A stretch of 64,000 nt of DNA, taken from Acidovorax sp. GBBC 1281 (lineage in GTDB: Bacteria > Pseudomonadota > Gammaproteobacteria > Burkholderiales > Burkholderiaceae_C). Position 1 is the first letter of the stretch. Every line of letters starts with the position of its first letter. The position numbers were made by a program, and so were the translations under genes. Positions 47,024-55,869 of the stretch are shown one piece after another. The stretch is taken from the NCBI RefSeq assembly GCF_028473645.1, contig NZ_CP097269.1:4728501-4792500 (forward strand). The letters run 5' to 3'. Under the pieces are notes generated by a model. It did not search any database. It saw only the letters and a list, made by a program, of their open reading frames with translations, and was not told the DNA's origin.

Positions 47024-48676
47024 TCACCAGGTGGTGATCGACAGCGCATGGTCACGCTCGCGCCCCACGTAGCTGTTTTGGCTGGTCAGGAGTTGCTGCA
47101 CGCCCGCATCGCCCCACTCGGAGGGATCGATCACGCGGTTGGTGGAACGCAGTTGCGCAATATGCTGCTTGACGCCTTCGTGCCGCTGGACCGCCGCGTC
47201 GATCTCGGCCGCACTCAACTTGTCTCCCAGCATCGAACGGATATCGGTTTCAGTGAGCGCGCCAATCGATCGCTCCATTTCGGTATCCACCACCGGAGGC
47301 AGCCCCGTCCCGCGGAACCCTTTACGCGAGGGATCATTCCGGATTCTTTCGATTCTGGCCGGGTCCGTCATCTTGTGTCCGAAGCATTGATCGTTATCGA
47401 TCCCCATCACCTTGGCACGCCCGTCCGGTTCGATGTTGATGAAATAGTTGCCGGCATGGCGATCGCCTTGCCCTGTGAGGTGATCCAGTAACTGCAGCTT
47501 GGTCACTTCCGCGCATACGTTCGCTTGCCTGAAAAGTTTTGGATCAGTGTCGGCGGCCGACTTGCCGCGGGCCCGCTCCATCACCATACCCAGTTGACGG
47601 CCTTGTCCGGTATCGATCAACGCGACGCGTGTATCGGCCACCACGCGCATGCCGAGCTTTCTCACATAGGCCACCGTGGCCATGTTGCGCATTGCGATCT
47701 GTGGATCGTCAGGCGGAATACCGGTTTCCATGGCCACCCATCCACTCTCCTCCGTGCGGAGCGGCTTGAAAATGGCGTCGATCGGAACGCCATCCGGGCC
47801 CGTCAGCTTGACCGAAAACACCGTGTTGAACTTTCCCGATCCCAGCTTCTCGGGCTTTTCAAGAACCTGGTCGTCGGTAAAGGTCAGCCGCGTATAGGGA
47901 GTGATTTTCAGGTTCAGTTCATCGTATCGGCAGTTGACGGCCCATCCCTCAAGCACTTCCAACAGCATCTGCCGGTCTCTCTCCAGGATGGAAGGGCCAG
48001 CGGTGCCATTTTTCAACGCGTTGATCATCTCGTCGATCGCGCGTGAGTTTTCGATATCGCCAGCCTCGCCAAGCGCCACGACGTCTGCCCAGATCAGATC
48101 CTCGAACGCCTCTTTGCGTTTCCCCTCCATGGGTTTGGGCTTTCCATTCAAGATGGCGTGCCATCGCTGGTCCATCGTGGACGGATGCATCCTGGCCGCG
48201 CGGTCCTTCAACCGCTTCAGTGCGCCACCTGCATTGAACAGTGCCAATCGCGCCTGCTCGGCCTCCTCCCGGCGCTCCTGAGCCAGCAATTGCCCCAGTG
48301 TCGTTCGGGGCACACGCGCGGATCGCTGGGCGCTTGCCGCGCGCTGCAGGGGATCAGACGCGCCATGAATTCCGGCGTGTGGCGGGACGAAGGGCGTATG
48401 GCGTACCACCGCAGGCAGAGGCAACGCCGATGCTGCGACAGACGCCTTGGTGCTTGCCTGCGCCTTGCCTAACAGCGACTGTGGCAACGGGCTGCGCACG
48501 GGAGAGCCATGCTCTTGGGTGCCCGGTGGGCGCCTGGCAGCGCTGCGCAGTCCGGCTGGTGCATTAATCACTGACGGAGAGGGCGATGCTGACCGGGATG
48601 GCTCCACGTCGGTGTGAATGCGCTGCGATCCCAGGCCGGGGTTTCGATCTATCCGAAATGAGTTCTCCGGCAACAT
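47024..48676 (-). CDS. Kinase-fold effector candidate, paralog A
   Basis: A 550-aa protein (MLPENSFRIDRNPGLGSQRI) and the best preserved member of the family. Residues 1-120 are Ser/Pro/Ala-rich and low in acidic residues, like type III secretion signals, and contain GSPVRSPLPQ. A helical domain follows (about 125-265). The kinase-like core has KLGSGKFNTVFSVKL (277-291), lysine 304 in AIFKPL, an ADTRVALID strand, MVMERARGK hinge-like segment, DRHAGN (405-410) and IDND (427-429). The spacing and motifs resemble PI3/4-kinase or HipA-type folds more than eukaryotic Ser/Thr kinases (no HRD, no DFG). The C-terminal SQNSYVGRERD is conserved in the family. Visible GC is lower than in neighbouring genes, which suggests acquisition. 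The PIP box is 75 nt upstream. Confidence 0.82.
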   Translation of the reverse strand: MLPENSFRIDRNPGLGSQRIHTDVEPSRSASPSPSVINAPAGLRSAARRPPGTQEHGSPVRSPLPQSLLGKAQASTKASVAASALPLPAVVRHTPFVPPHAGIHGASDPLQRAASAQRSARVPRTTLGQLLAQERREEAEQARLALFNAGGALKRLKDRAARMHPSTMDQRWHAILNGKPKPMEGKRKEAFEDLIWADVVALGEAGDIENSRAIDEMINALKNGTAGPSILERDRQMLLEVLEGWAVNCRYDELNLKITPYTRLTFTDDQVLEKPEKLGSGKFNTVFSVKLTGPDGVPIDAIFKPLRTEESGWVAMETGIPPDDPQIAMRNMATVAYVRKLGMRVVADTRVALIDTGQGRQLGMVMERARGKSAADTDPKLFRQANVCAEVTKLQLLDHLTGQGDRHAGNYFINIEPDGRAKVMGIDNDQCFGHKMTDPARIERIRNDPSRKGFRGTGLPPVVDTEMERSIGALTETDIRSMLGDKLSAAEIDAAVQRHEGVKQHIAQLRSTNRVIDPSEWGDAGVQQLLTSQNSYVGRERDHALSITTW

Positions 48677-48750
48677 GGCTCTCTTTCTGCCGCCAAGACC
48701 TGCCGGCTTCTCAGAGCATCCGATATCTGCGCGCGCGCCAACCCATCATG

Positions 48751-48775
48751 GCGAAGCACTGGGCAAACCAGCGAA
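48751..48775 (-). promoter_or_regulatory. PIP box of paralog A
   Basis: Minus strand TTCGC-N15-TTCGC, perfect. GATGCT, close to a YANNNT -10 box, lies at 48715-48720, 30 nt downstream. The ATG is 75 nt from the box, with AGAAAGAGAG as ribosome site. Confidence 0.8.
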
Positions 48776-48929
48776 AAATGCCGGCCGCCTTTCTAGACTT
48801 TGAAGGAATAGCACGCCCGGACCACTCGCCCCCTCACAGCACCGGAAATCCATCCACCGCCGCGCCTGATGGCGCGGTCAGCCCATGCGAGGATGGCCGC
48901 ACCAACGCACCACCAACGCGCCATCAAAC

Positions 48930-50060
48930 TCAGGCCAGCGCGCGCTGGATGATGATCTTCTGCACGTCGCTCGTGCCTTCGTAGATCTGGCACACGCGCA
49001 CGTCGCGGTAGATGCGCTCCACGGGGAAGTCGTTCACCACGCCGTAGCCGCCCAGCGTCTGGATTGCCGCGCTGCACACGCGCTCGGCCATCTCGCTGGC
49101 GAAGAGCTTGGCCATGGCGGCCTCTTTCAAGCACGGCCGGCCGGCATCGCGCAGCGCCGCCGCGTGCCAGATGAGCTGGCGCGCCGCCTCGATCTGCGTG
49201 GCGCAGTCAGCCAGCCGAAAGCCCACCGCCTGGTGGTTGAAGATGGGTGTGCCAAAGCTCTCGCGCTCCTTCGAATACGCCAGCGCGGCCTCGAAGGCAC
49301 TGCGTGCCATGCCCACGCTCTGCGCGGCGATGCCGATGCGCCCGCCCTCCAGCGCGCCGAGCGCGATCTTGTAGCCCTCGCCCTCCGCACCGATCAGGTT
49401 CTCGGCCGGCACGCGGCACTGGTCGAACTGGATCTGTGCCGTGTCGCTGCTGTGCTGGCCGAGCTTGTCCTCCAGCCGCGCGACGGTGTAGCCCGGCGAG
49501 TCGGTGGGCACCAGGAAGGCGCTCATGCCCTTCTTGCCCGCGCCCTTGTCGGTGACCGCGATGACGATGGCCACGTGGCCGTTCTTGCCGCTGGTGATGA
49601 ACTGCTTGACGCCGTTGATCACGTAGCCGTCGCCGTCCTTCACCGCCGTCGTGCGCAGAGCCGATGCGTCCGAGCCCACGTGCGGCTCGGTCAGGCAGAA
49701 CGCGCCCAGCATCCGGCCCTGCGCCAGCGGCGCGAGCCAGGCCTTCTTCTGCGCGGCGTTGCCGTAGCGCATGAGGATGGCGTTCACCGGGCAGTTGGTC
49801 ACGCTGATGGCCGTGCTGGTGCCGCCGTCGCCAGCCGCGATCTCCTCCAGCACCAGCGCGAGCGTCAGGTAGTCAAGCCCCGCGCCGCCGTCTTCCTCGG
49901 GCACGCAGATGCCGTAGGCGCCCAGCGCGGCCAGGCCCTGGTGGGCCTCGCGGGGGAAGTGGTGTTCGCGGTCCCAGCGGGCGGCGTGCGGCCACAGCTC
50001 GCGCTGGGCGAAGTCGCGCACCGCGTCGCGGATCATTTCCTGGTCTTGGTTCAACAGCAT
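48930..50060 (-). CDS. Acyl-CoA dehydrogenase
   Basis: A 376-aa FAD-dependent dehydrogenase ([19 protein letters not shown]) of the short/medium-chain type, which desaturates acyl-CoA at C2-C3. Landmarks: FCLTEPHVGSDASAL (FAD/substrate loop, near residue 120), GVKQFITSG, GGRIGIAAQSVGMAR, and the end IYEGTSDVQKIIIQRALA, whose glutamate is the catalytic base in the butyryl-CoA dehydrogenase group. The gene is alone at the border of the effector island. It probably serves fatty or branched-chain acid oxidation with the thiolase and isovaleryl-CoA dehydrogenase encoded upstream on the same strand, but no operon link is visible. Confidence 0.92.
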   Translation of the reverse strand: MLLNQDQEMIRDAVRDFAQRELWPHAARWDREHHFPREAHQGLAALGAYGICVPEEDGGAGLDYLTLALVLEEIAAGDGGTSTAISVTNCPVNAILMRYGNAAQKKAWLAPLAQGRMLGAFCLTEPHVGSDASALRTTAVKDGDGYVINGVKQFITSGKNGHVAIVIAVTDKGAGKKGMSAFLVPTDSPGYTVARLEDKLGQHSSDTAQIQFDQCRVPAENLIGAEGEGYKIALGALEGGRIGIAAQSVGMARSAFEAALAYSKERESFGTPIFNHQAVGFRLADCATQIEAARQLIWHAAALRDAGRPCLKEAAMAKLFASEMAERVCSAAIQTLGGYGVVNDFPVERIYRDVRVCQIYEGTSDVQKIIIQRALA

Positions 50061-50160
50061 GCTTTTTGTCTCCGTCGTCGAAAGGAATGGCTCTGAAGAG
50101 GGCCTGAAAATTCATTTGCCGCACCCGGCGCATCCGCCTCGCGGTGCCGGCCAGCGCCGG

Positions 50161-51312
50161 CTACACCGGCGTGCCGTGCATGCGCAGGCCGCGGCGGCGC
50201 GACCAATGCGCCACCACGCGCCGCCCATAGCGCACTCCGGGCTTTTCGATGCAGAACCACGAGAACGCCGCCATGGCCAGCGTCAGCGCGAGCGACACCG
50301 CGATGCACACCGCCAGGCTCCAGCCGCGCCTGAGGCTGATTTCCGTCACGGCCTGCTGGATCGGAAAGGCGTAGATGTAGACGCCATAGGACAGGTCCTC
50401 GCGCAGCCAGCCGCCCGAGCGGCCGCCGCCCACGTGCGCGGCCCAGAAAATGCCGGCCGCCACCAGGGCCCACACGCCGATCTGCACGCTCCACGCCTGC
50501 GGCGTGAACCACGCCAGGGCGCCGCCCAGCACGGCCACCACCAGCAGCCACGGGCCGCTGCACACGCGGTAGGCCGCGAAGGTGCAGCCCAGCAGGAACG
50601 CCACGCCGAACCCGGACACCTCGGCCCAGTGGAACAGGTGGAAGAGCGCCGTGAGCCACCGCGGCCCGGCATCGACCCAGGCATCCCAGCCGGCCACCCG
50701 CGCCCACTGCCAGGACACCGCCATGAGCAGCGCAGCCACGGGATACACCCAGCGCCGCCGCGTCCATCCCGCCACGCCCGCCATCGACAGCAGCAGGTAC
50801 ATCAGCAGCTCGTAGCGGATCGTCCACAGCGAGCCGTTCACCGACCGGGCGAACGGGTTGTTCTCGAACACGCCCGGCAGCACCTGCATGACGGCCAGCC
50901 CCACGGCGTTGTTGAGGAAATGGACCCACGTGCGGGCATCGGACCAGTACTGCGCCGTGGGCAGCTGCGTCATGGCCCAGCCCAGCACGAACACAGCGAA
51001 CGCGGTCGCCACCACCAGCCCGGGAAAGATCCGCGCCACGCGCTTGGCCCAGAACACGCCGATGTCCGGTTCGCGCTCCCAGCTCTGGCACACGAGGTAG
51101 CCGCTGATGAAGAAAAAGCAGTACACCGCCAGCGAGCCCAGGCTGTGTCCGGCGAAGGGCACGGGCATGCTCAGGCGGTAGAGGAACTCGCCATGCGACA
51201 GCAGCACGGCGATCGCCGCTGCCAGGCGCAGCAGGTTGAAATGGTTCGCGCCATGCGCGGTCGGTGCGATCACCGCCGCCCCGCGCGGGGCGTCCAGCAC
51301 TGCGGTGCTCAC
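50161..51312 (-). CDS. Acyltransferase 3 family membrane protein
   Basis: A 383-aa integral membrane acyltransferase (OafA/YrhL type) that modifies surface sugars. The start is GTG 51312 (STAVLDAPRG), overlapping the stop of the SDR gene by 4 nt, which implies coupling. The family begins with FNLLRLAAAIAVLLSHGEFLYR, including the conserved H of the first span, and contains LAVYCFFFISGYLV, SLWTIRYELLMYLLL and about ten spans in all. The C-terminal LSYGVYIYAFPIQQAV is also typical. It would transfer acetyl or other acyl groups to LPS O-antigen or exopolysaccharide; the acceptor is unknown. A longer frame start at 51552 is a shadow of the SDR gene. Confidence 0.88.
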   Translation of the reverse strand: MSTAVLDAPRGAAVIAPTAHGANHFNLLRLAAAIAVLLSHGEFLYRLSMPVPFAGHSLGSLAVYCFFFISGYLVCQSWEREPDIGVFWAKRVARIFPGLVVATAFAVFVLGWAMTQLPTAQYWSDARTWVHFLNNAVGLAVMQVLPGVFENNPFARSVNGSLWTIRYELLMYLLLSMAGVAGWTRRRWVYPVAALLMAVSWQWARVAGWDAWVDAGPRWLTALFHLFHWAEVSGFGVAFLLGCTFAAYRVCSGPWLLVVAVLGGALAWFTPQAWSVQIGVWALVAAGIFWAAHVGGGRSGGWLREDLSYGVYIYAFPIQQAVTEISLRRGWSLAVCIAVSLALTLAMAAFSWFCIEKPGVRYGRRVVAHWSRRRGLRMHGTPV

Positions 51313-51980
51313 CAGTGCGCGGCCCGGCGGCCGTCGTGGTGCAGCAGCCGGCCCCGGTCGGCCGGGGTGACGCCCGCCAGCACCGCGCGCATGCCGCGCA
51401 CGCTCGCCTCGGGCGTGAGCGCCGCGCCCTCGCCCCCCATGTCGGTCTGCACCCAGCCCGGGTCGAGCGTGATGAGCGTGGCCTCCGGATAGTCGTGCTG
51501 CGCCGCGGCCACCGCCATGTTGAGCGCGGCCTTGCTCGTGCGGTACAGCCACGAATCGCTGCCCGGCACGCTGCCGATCAGCGACATGGCGGAAGACAGG
51601 AACGCCAGGGTGCCGCCCGCCATCGCCACATGGGGCGCAACCTGCGGCAGCGCCTGCATGGCGCCGAGCACGTTGGTGCGCATGACCGCATCGAAATCCT
51701 CGCGCGTGGGCGGGGTGAGCGCAGAGGGGCGGCGGATCACGCCCGCCACGTACAGCGCCACGTCGAGCTTTTCGCCGTCCAGAAGCCAGGCCAGGCCGCT
51801 GACGCTGGCCGGGTCGGCCACATCCACGCGCATCGGCTCGGCCCCCATGGACTGCACGCGCTCACGGCCGGCGTCGTCGCGCACGGTGGCGATCACGCGC
51901 CAGCCGGCCTCACGGTACTGCCGCACGAATTCGAGCCCGATGCCGCGCGATGCACCGATGACGAGAACGGTCTGGGTCAC
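51309..51980 (-). CDS. Short-chain dehydrogenase/reductase
   Basis: A 223-aa SDR. The GTG at 51980 (TQTVLVIGASRGIGLEFV) is preferred because AAAGGA lies 9 nt upstream and the cofactor motif then starts at residue 7; the ATG at 52022 would add a non-conserved tail that overlaps the dispersed repeat. GASRGIG is the NAD(P)-binding loop, and YRTSKAALN holds the catalytic Tyr-x3-Lys. Serines of FLSSAMSLIG complete the active site. Its stop overlaps the start of the acyltransferase gene. The substrate is not predictable; the pairing suggests a role in making or modifying an acyl donor or surface sugar. Confidence 0.85.
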   Translation of the reverse strand: MTQTVLVIGASRGIGLEFVRQYREAGWRVIATVRDDAGRERVQSMGAEPMRVDVADPASVSGLAWLLDGEKLDVALYVAGVIRRPSALTPPTREDFDAVMRTNVLGAMQALPQVAPHVAMAGGTLAFLSSAMSLIGSVPGSDSWLYRTSKAALNMAVAAAQHDYPEATLITLDPGWVQTDMGGEGAALTPEASVRGMRAVLAGVTPADRGRLLHHDGRRAAHW

Positions 51981-52007
51981 TGCCTGAGTCCTTTGTATCC
52001 AATCGGC

Positions 52008-52056
52008 TTCCACAGCAATCAACTCTAGGGCGTATTGCTATGCATTTAATAGCAAC
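52008..52056 (+). repeat. Dispersed CTAG-core repeat, copy 5, intergenic
   Basis: CACAGCAATCAACTCTAGGGC followed by GTATTGCTATGCATTTAATAGCAA matches copy 4 closely. It lies between the SDR and thiolase genes. Confidence 0.65.
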
Positions 52057-52072
52057 GCGCCACGGACCTCGA

Positions 52073-53257
52073 TCAGACCAGCTCCAGCGCGACGGCCGTG
52101 CCTTCGCCCCCGCCGATGCACAGCGTGGCCAGACCGCGCTTCTTGCCGCGCGCCTTCAGCGCGTGGATCAGCGTGACCATGATGCGGGCGCCGCTGGCAC
52201 CGATGGGGTGGCCCAGGGCGCAGGCGCCGCCGTTCACGTTGACGATGTCGTGCGACACGTTCAGCTCCTTCATGAGCGCCATGGGCACGACTGCAAAGGC
52301 CTCGTTCACTTCCCACAGGTCCACGTCCAGCACGCTCCAGCTGGCCTTGTTCAAGGCTTTTTGGGTGGCGCCGACCGGGGCGGTGGTGAACCATTCCGGG
52401 GCCTGCGCGTGCATGGCATGGGCCACGATGCGGGCGATGGGCTGGCGGCCGAGCTTGAGGGCGGTGGACTCGCGCATCATTACCAGCGCGGCCGCGCCGT
52501 CGTTGATGCTGGAGCTGGAGGCGGCGGTGATGGTGCCGTCCTTCTTGAACGCGGGCTTGAGCTGGGGAATCTTGTCCAGCTTGACCTTGCCCGGGCCTTC
52601 GTCCACCGACACCACGGTCTCGCCCGCGCGGGTCTTGACCGTGACCGGCGCGATCTCGTCGGCGAACGCACCGGAATCGCTGGCCGCCTTGGCGCGCTGC
52701 ACGCTGGCCACGGCGAAGGCATCCTGCTGCTCGCGCGTGAACTGGTACTTGGCGGCGCAATCCTCGCCGAAGGTGCCCATGGAGCGGCTGGGCTCATAGG
52801 CGTCCTCCAGGCCGTCGAGCATCATGTGGTCGAAGATGCGGTCATGGCCCAGGCGGTAGCCGCCGCGGCCCTTTTGCAACAGGTAGGGCGCGTTGGTCAT
52901 GCTCTCCATGCCGCCGGCGACGATCACATCGTGCGTGCCGGCCAGCAGCAGGTCGTGCGCGAACATCGCGGCCTTCATGCCCGAGCCGCACATCTTGCTC
53001 AGCGTCACGGCGCCGGCGCTCTGCGGCAGCCCGCCCTTGAAGCCTGCCTGGCGCGCGGGCGCCTGGCCCTGGCCGGCCATCAGGCAATTGCCGAACAGCA
53101 CCTCTTCGACCAACTCCGGCGCGATGCCCGCGCGCTCGACGGCGGCGCGGATGGCCACGCCGCCCAGGTCGTGCGCGGCCAGGTTGGAGAAATCGCCCTG
53201 GAAGGCGCCCATGGGGGTGCGTGCGGCACCGACGATGACGATGGAATCACTGCTCAT
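52073..53257 (-). CDS. Acetyl-CoA C-acetyltransferase (thiolase)
   Basis: A 394-aa thiolase II from the ATG at 53257 (MSSDSIVIVGAARTPMG), with AGGAG upstream. The acyl-accepting cysteine is in LSKMCGSGMKA (near residue 90), the second motif NVNGGACALGHPIGASGAR is near 345-365, and the last cysteine is in LATLCIGGGEG (near 380). It cleaves acetoacetyl-CoA or forms it from two acetyl-CoA. In this setting it would process the acetoacetate left by HMG-CoA lyase once activated. It lies on the same strand as AceK, 80 bp downstream of it. Confidence 0.94.
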   Translation of the reverse strand: MSSDSIVIVGAARTPMGAFQGDFSNLAAHDLGGVAIRAAVERAGIAPELVEEVLFGNCLMAGQGQAPARQAGFKGGLPQSAGAVTLSKMCGSGMKAAMFAHDLLLAGTHDVIVAGGMESMTNAPYLLQKGRGGYRLGHDRIFDHMMLDGLEDAYEPSRSMGTFGEDCAAKYQFTREQQDAFAVASVQRAKAASDSGAFADEIAPVTVKTRAGETVVSVDEGPGKVKLDKIPQLKPAFKKDGTITAASSSSINDGAAALVMMRESTALKLGRQPIARIVAHAMHAQAPEWFTTAPVGATQKALNKASWSVLDVDLWEVNEAFAVVPMALMKELNVSHDIVNVNGGACALGHPIGASGARIMVTLIHALKARGKKRGLATLCIGGGEGTAVALELV

Positions 53258-53337
53258 GCTGTTGCTCCTGCTGCAAAAAGAGGGGGAAGGGGTGGAAAAG
53301 CCGAAGGGACACGGCCAGGGTGTGGCCAAGGCGGCGC

Positions 53338-55149
53338 TCAGGAAGGCGGTGCAGTCCTGGGCGAAAACCGCCGTTCGTTGTCGTAGGGAAAGACGTCGTA
53401 CACATGGCCCGCCTGGATGCGCTCCTTGTGCGACTGCCAGAAGTCCGCATCCAGCAGGTCGGCGTGGTGGCGCATGAACACATCGCGCACCGCGTCGTTG
53501 CCGAGCAGAAAGGGGGCGAAGGTTTCCGGGAACACGTCGCGCGGCCCTACGGCGTACCAGACCTCGCCGCTCATCTCGTCCTCTTCGTTGCGCGCCGCGG
53601 GCACGCGGCGGAACTGGCAATCGGTGAGGTATTCGATCTCGTCGTAATCGTAGAACACGACCTTGCCATTGCGCGTCACGCCGAAGTTCTTCCAAAGCAT
53701 GTCGCCGGGAAAGATGTTGGCGGCCACCAGATCCTTGATCGCATTGCCGTATTCGACCACGCTGCGCTCCATCTGCTGGCGTGCGCGCGGATCGTGCAGG
53801 CCGGCCTCGAAGGCCTCCTGCAGGTAGATGTTGAGCGGAATCATCCGCCGCTCGATGTACAGGTGCTTGATGATGACTTCGATCTGGCCGTCGCCGTCGC
53901 GGTCGCTGATCTCCAGCTGGCTCGGGGCGAATTTCTCGATCTCGGCGATCAGCCCGTCTTCGAATCGCTCGCGCGGAAAGGCCACCTCGCTGTATTCGAG
54001 CGTATCGGCCATGCGGCCCACGCGGTCGTGCTGCTTGACCAGCAGGTATTTGGACTTTATCTGCTCGCGAGTCGTGTCCTTCGGTGGCGGGTAGTAGTCC
54101 TTGATGAGCTTGAACACGAACGGAAAGCTGGGCAGGTCGAACACCAGCATCACCATGCCCTTGATACCCGGCGCGATGCGAAAGCGGTCGCTGGAATAGC
54201 GCAGGTGGTGCAGGAAATCGCGGTAGAACAGCGTCTTGCCCTGCTTGGCCAATCCCAGCGCGTTGTACAGCTCGGCCCGGGGCTTGCGCGGCATCAGGCT
54301 GCGCAGGAACTGCACGTAGGCGCTCGGGATTTCCATGTCCACCATGAAATACGCCCGCGCGAAGCTGAACAGCATCTGCAAGTCATCCTCGCCGAACAGG
54401 GCTGCATCGATCACCAGGCGGCCCGCGCTGCCGTGCAGGATGGGCAGGGCGAACGCCAGTTCGTTGAAGCCGTTGATCACCTTGCCCACCAGGTAGGCAC
54501 CCTTGTTGCGATAGAACAGGCCCGACAGCACCTGCACCTGGAAATTGGCGCGCAGCTTGGTGTGTGGCCCCAGGCGCTGCTGGAGGGCGGCCAGCACATG
54601 GCGGGTATCGCGGTCCAGATCTTCGAACTCGCGCTGCAGCTGGAAGTTGTCCACGATGCGGACCAACGTCTCGTGCAGTGTGTCCGGCGACGGGTAGTAG
54701 GCGCGGTACGTCGACCGGGCGGCCGGCTCCTCGTTTTCGATGTACTCCGTGCTTACGGCCGGCCGCACGAAGATGAAGTCGTTGTGGAAATGCGTGCGGT
54801 GCAGGATCTTCGTCGTGACCGAGTTGAAGAACGTCTCGGCCAGCTCAGGCTGGTGGTGGTCCACGAGCAGGCCGATGTAGTGCAGCTTGACCTGGTGCCA
54901 CACGTCCATGGGCTGCTCGCCCGCGTTGAACTCCTTGTCCAGCCGCCGCACGCATTCCTTCACGCGCAGATCGTAGAACTCGATCCGCTCGCGCTGGGCC
55001 CGCTGCTGCCCATGCCAGTCGGCCGTCTCGAAACGGTGCTTGGCGCGCGCGGACTCCGTGCGGAACAGCTGATAGTGGCGGTTGAAGCCATCCATCATCG
55101 CCTTGGCGATCGCGTAGGCGTGGGGGGAGTCCAGTCGCTGGGGAAACAT
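53338..55149 (-). CDS. aceK: Isocitrate dehydrogenase kinase/phosphatase
   Basis: A 603-aa bifunctional enzyme that phosphorylates and inactivates isocitrate dehydrogenase, diverting isocitrate to the glyoxylate bypass during growth on acetate or fatty acids, and reverses this. The ATG at 55149 ([19 protein letters not shown]) is the usual start; the longer frame lies upstream of AGGA. The N-terminal regulatory domain covers about 1-310; the ATP-binding loop [16 protein letters not shown] is near 315, the lysine [15 protein letters not shown] follows, and [23 protein letters not shown] holds the catalytic region near 455-480. Length fits the family. No glyoxylate bypass genes are in the window. 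Confidence 0.96.
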   Translation of the reverse strand: MFPQRLDSPHAYAIAKAMMDGFNRHYQLFRTESARAKHRFETADWHGQQRAQRERIEFYDLRVKECVRRLDKEFNAGEQPMDVWHQVKLHYIGLLVDHHQPELAETFFNSVTTKILHRTHFHNDFIFVRPAVSTEYIENEEPAARSTYRAYYPSPDTLHETLVRIVDNFQLQREFEDLDRDTRHVLAALQQRLGPHTKLRANFQVQVLSGLFYRNKGAYLVGKVINGFNELAFALPILHGSAGRLVIDAALFGEDDLQMLFSFARAYFMVDMEIPSAYVQFLRSLMPRKPRAELYNALGLAKQGKTLFYRDFLHHLRYSSDRFRIAPGIKGMVMLVFDLPSFPFVFKLIKDYYPPPKDTTREQIKSKYLLVKQHDRVGRMADTLEYSEVAFPRERFEDGLIAEIEKFAPSQLEISDRDGDGQIEVIIKHLYIERRMIPLNIYLQEAFEAGLHDPRARQQMERSVVEYGNAIKDLVAANIFPGDMLWKNFGVTRNGKVVFYDYDEIEYLTDCQFRRVPAARNEEDEMSGEVWYAVGPRDVFPETFAPFLLGNDAVRDVFMRHHADLLDADFWQSHKERIQAGHVYDVFPYDNERRFSPRTAPPS

Positions 55150-55177
55150 GGGCCGCGTCCTGCGAAGGAGAACGAGC

Positions 55178-55840
55178 TTACTCGCGGCGGGTGCCTGCAA
55201 TGCCGGCAACGGCTGCCTGGTAGAGCGTGTCGAGGCCTTCGGTGCCGGAGACCTCCAGGTTCAGGTTCTTGATCAACCCGTCCTTGAGGCCGTAGCACCA
55301 GGCGTGCAGGGTGACGTTCTGGCCGCTCGCCCAGGCGTCGAGCATCACGGTGGTCTGCGCGACGTTCATCACCTGCTCGATGGCGTTGAGTTCACACAGC
55401 ACGTCGTGGCGCCAAGCCTGCGGCGTCGCGGCGATGAGCTCGCGGTGGCGGTCGCGCACATCCTTCACGTGGCGAATCCAGTTGTCCGCCAGGCCCACAC
55501 GCACATCCTGCAGCGCGGCCAGTACGCCGCCGCATCCGTAATGGCCGACCACCATCAGGTGTTCGACCCGCAATTGATCAACCGCGTACTGGATGGTGGA
55601 GAGACAGTTCAGGTCGGTGGGCACCACCACGTTGGCCACGTTGCGGTGCACGAACACCTCGCCGGGCTCCAATCCGGTGATCTGATTGGCCGGCACGCGG
55701 CTGTCGGAACAGCCGACCCACATGTACTTGGGCTTCTGCTGCGCCATGAGGCCAGTGAAAAACCCGGGACGTTCCCGCTCCATCTGCGCTGCCCACGAAC
55801 GGTTGTGGACAAAAAGTTGTTCGATGTCGGGAACGGCCAT
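55178..55840 (-). CDS. can: Beta-class carbonic anhydrase
   Basis: A 220-aa zinc enzyme that interconverts CO2 and bicarbonate. The start [20 protein letters not shown] is typical of the Can group. Zinc ligands: Cys in [10 protein letters not shown] (near residue 44) with the Asp/Arg pair, His and Cys in [14 protein letters not shown] (near 100-103). It lies 29 nt after isovaleryl-CoA dehydrogenase on the same strand. A link to leucine catabolism is sensible because MccAB consumes bicarbonate, so a bicarbonate supply could be co-regulated; this is inference. Confidence 0.94.
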   Translation of the reverse strand: MAVPDIEQLFVHNRSWAAQMERERPGFFTGLMAQQKPKYMWVGCSDSRVPANQITGLEPGEVFVHRNVANVVVPTDLNCLSTIQYAVDQLRVEHLMVVGHYGCGGVLAALQDVRVGLADNWIRHVKDVRDRHRELIAATPQAWRHDVLCELNAIEQVMNVAQTTVMLDAWASGQNVTLHAWCYGLKDGLIKNLNLEVSGTEGLDTLYQAAVAGIAGTRRE

Positions 55841-55869
55841 GTCAGTTCTTTCGAAGATTGTTCAACAAA

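Noticed and set aside
41296-48676. Classical Ser/Thr kinase effectors
   Set aside because: HRD and DFG motifs are absent; the DRHxxN and IDND pattern fits PI3/4-kinase-like folds better.
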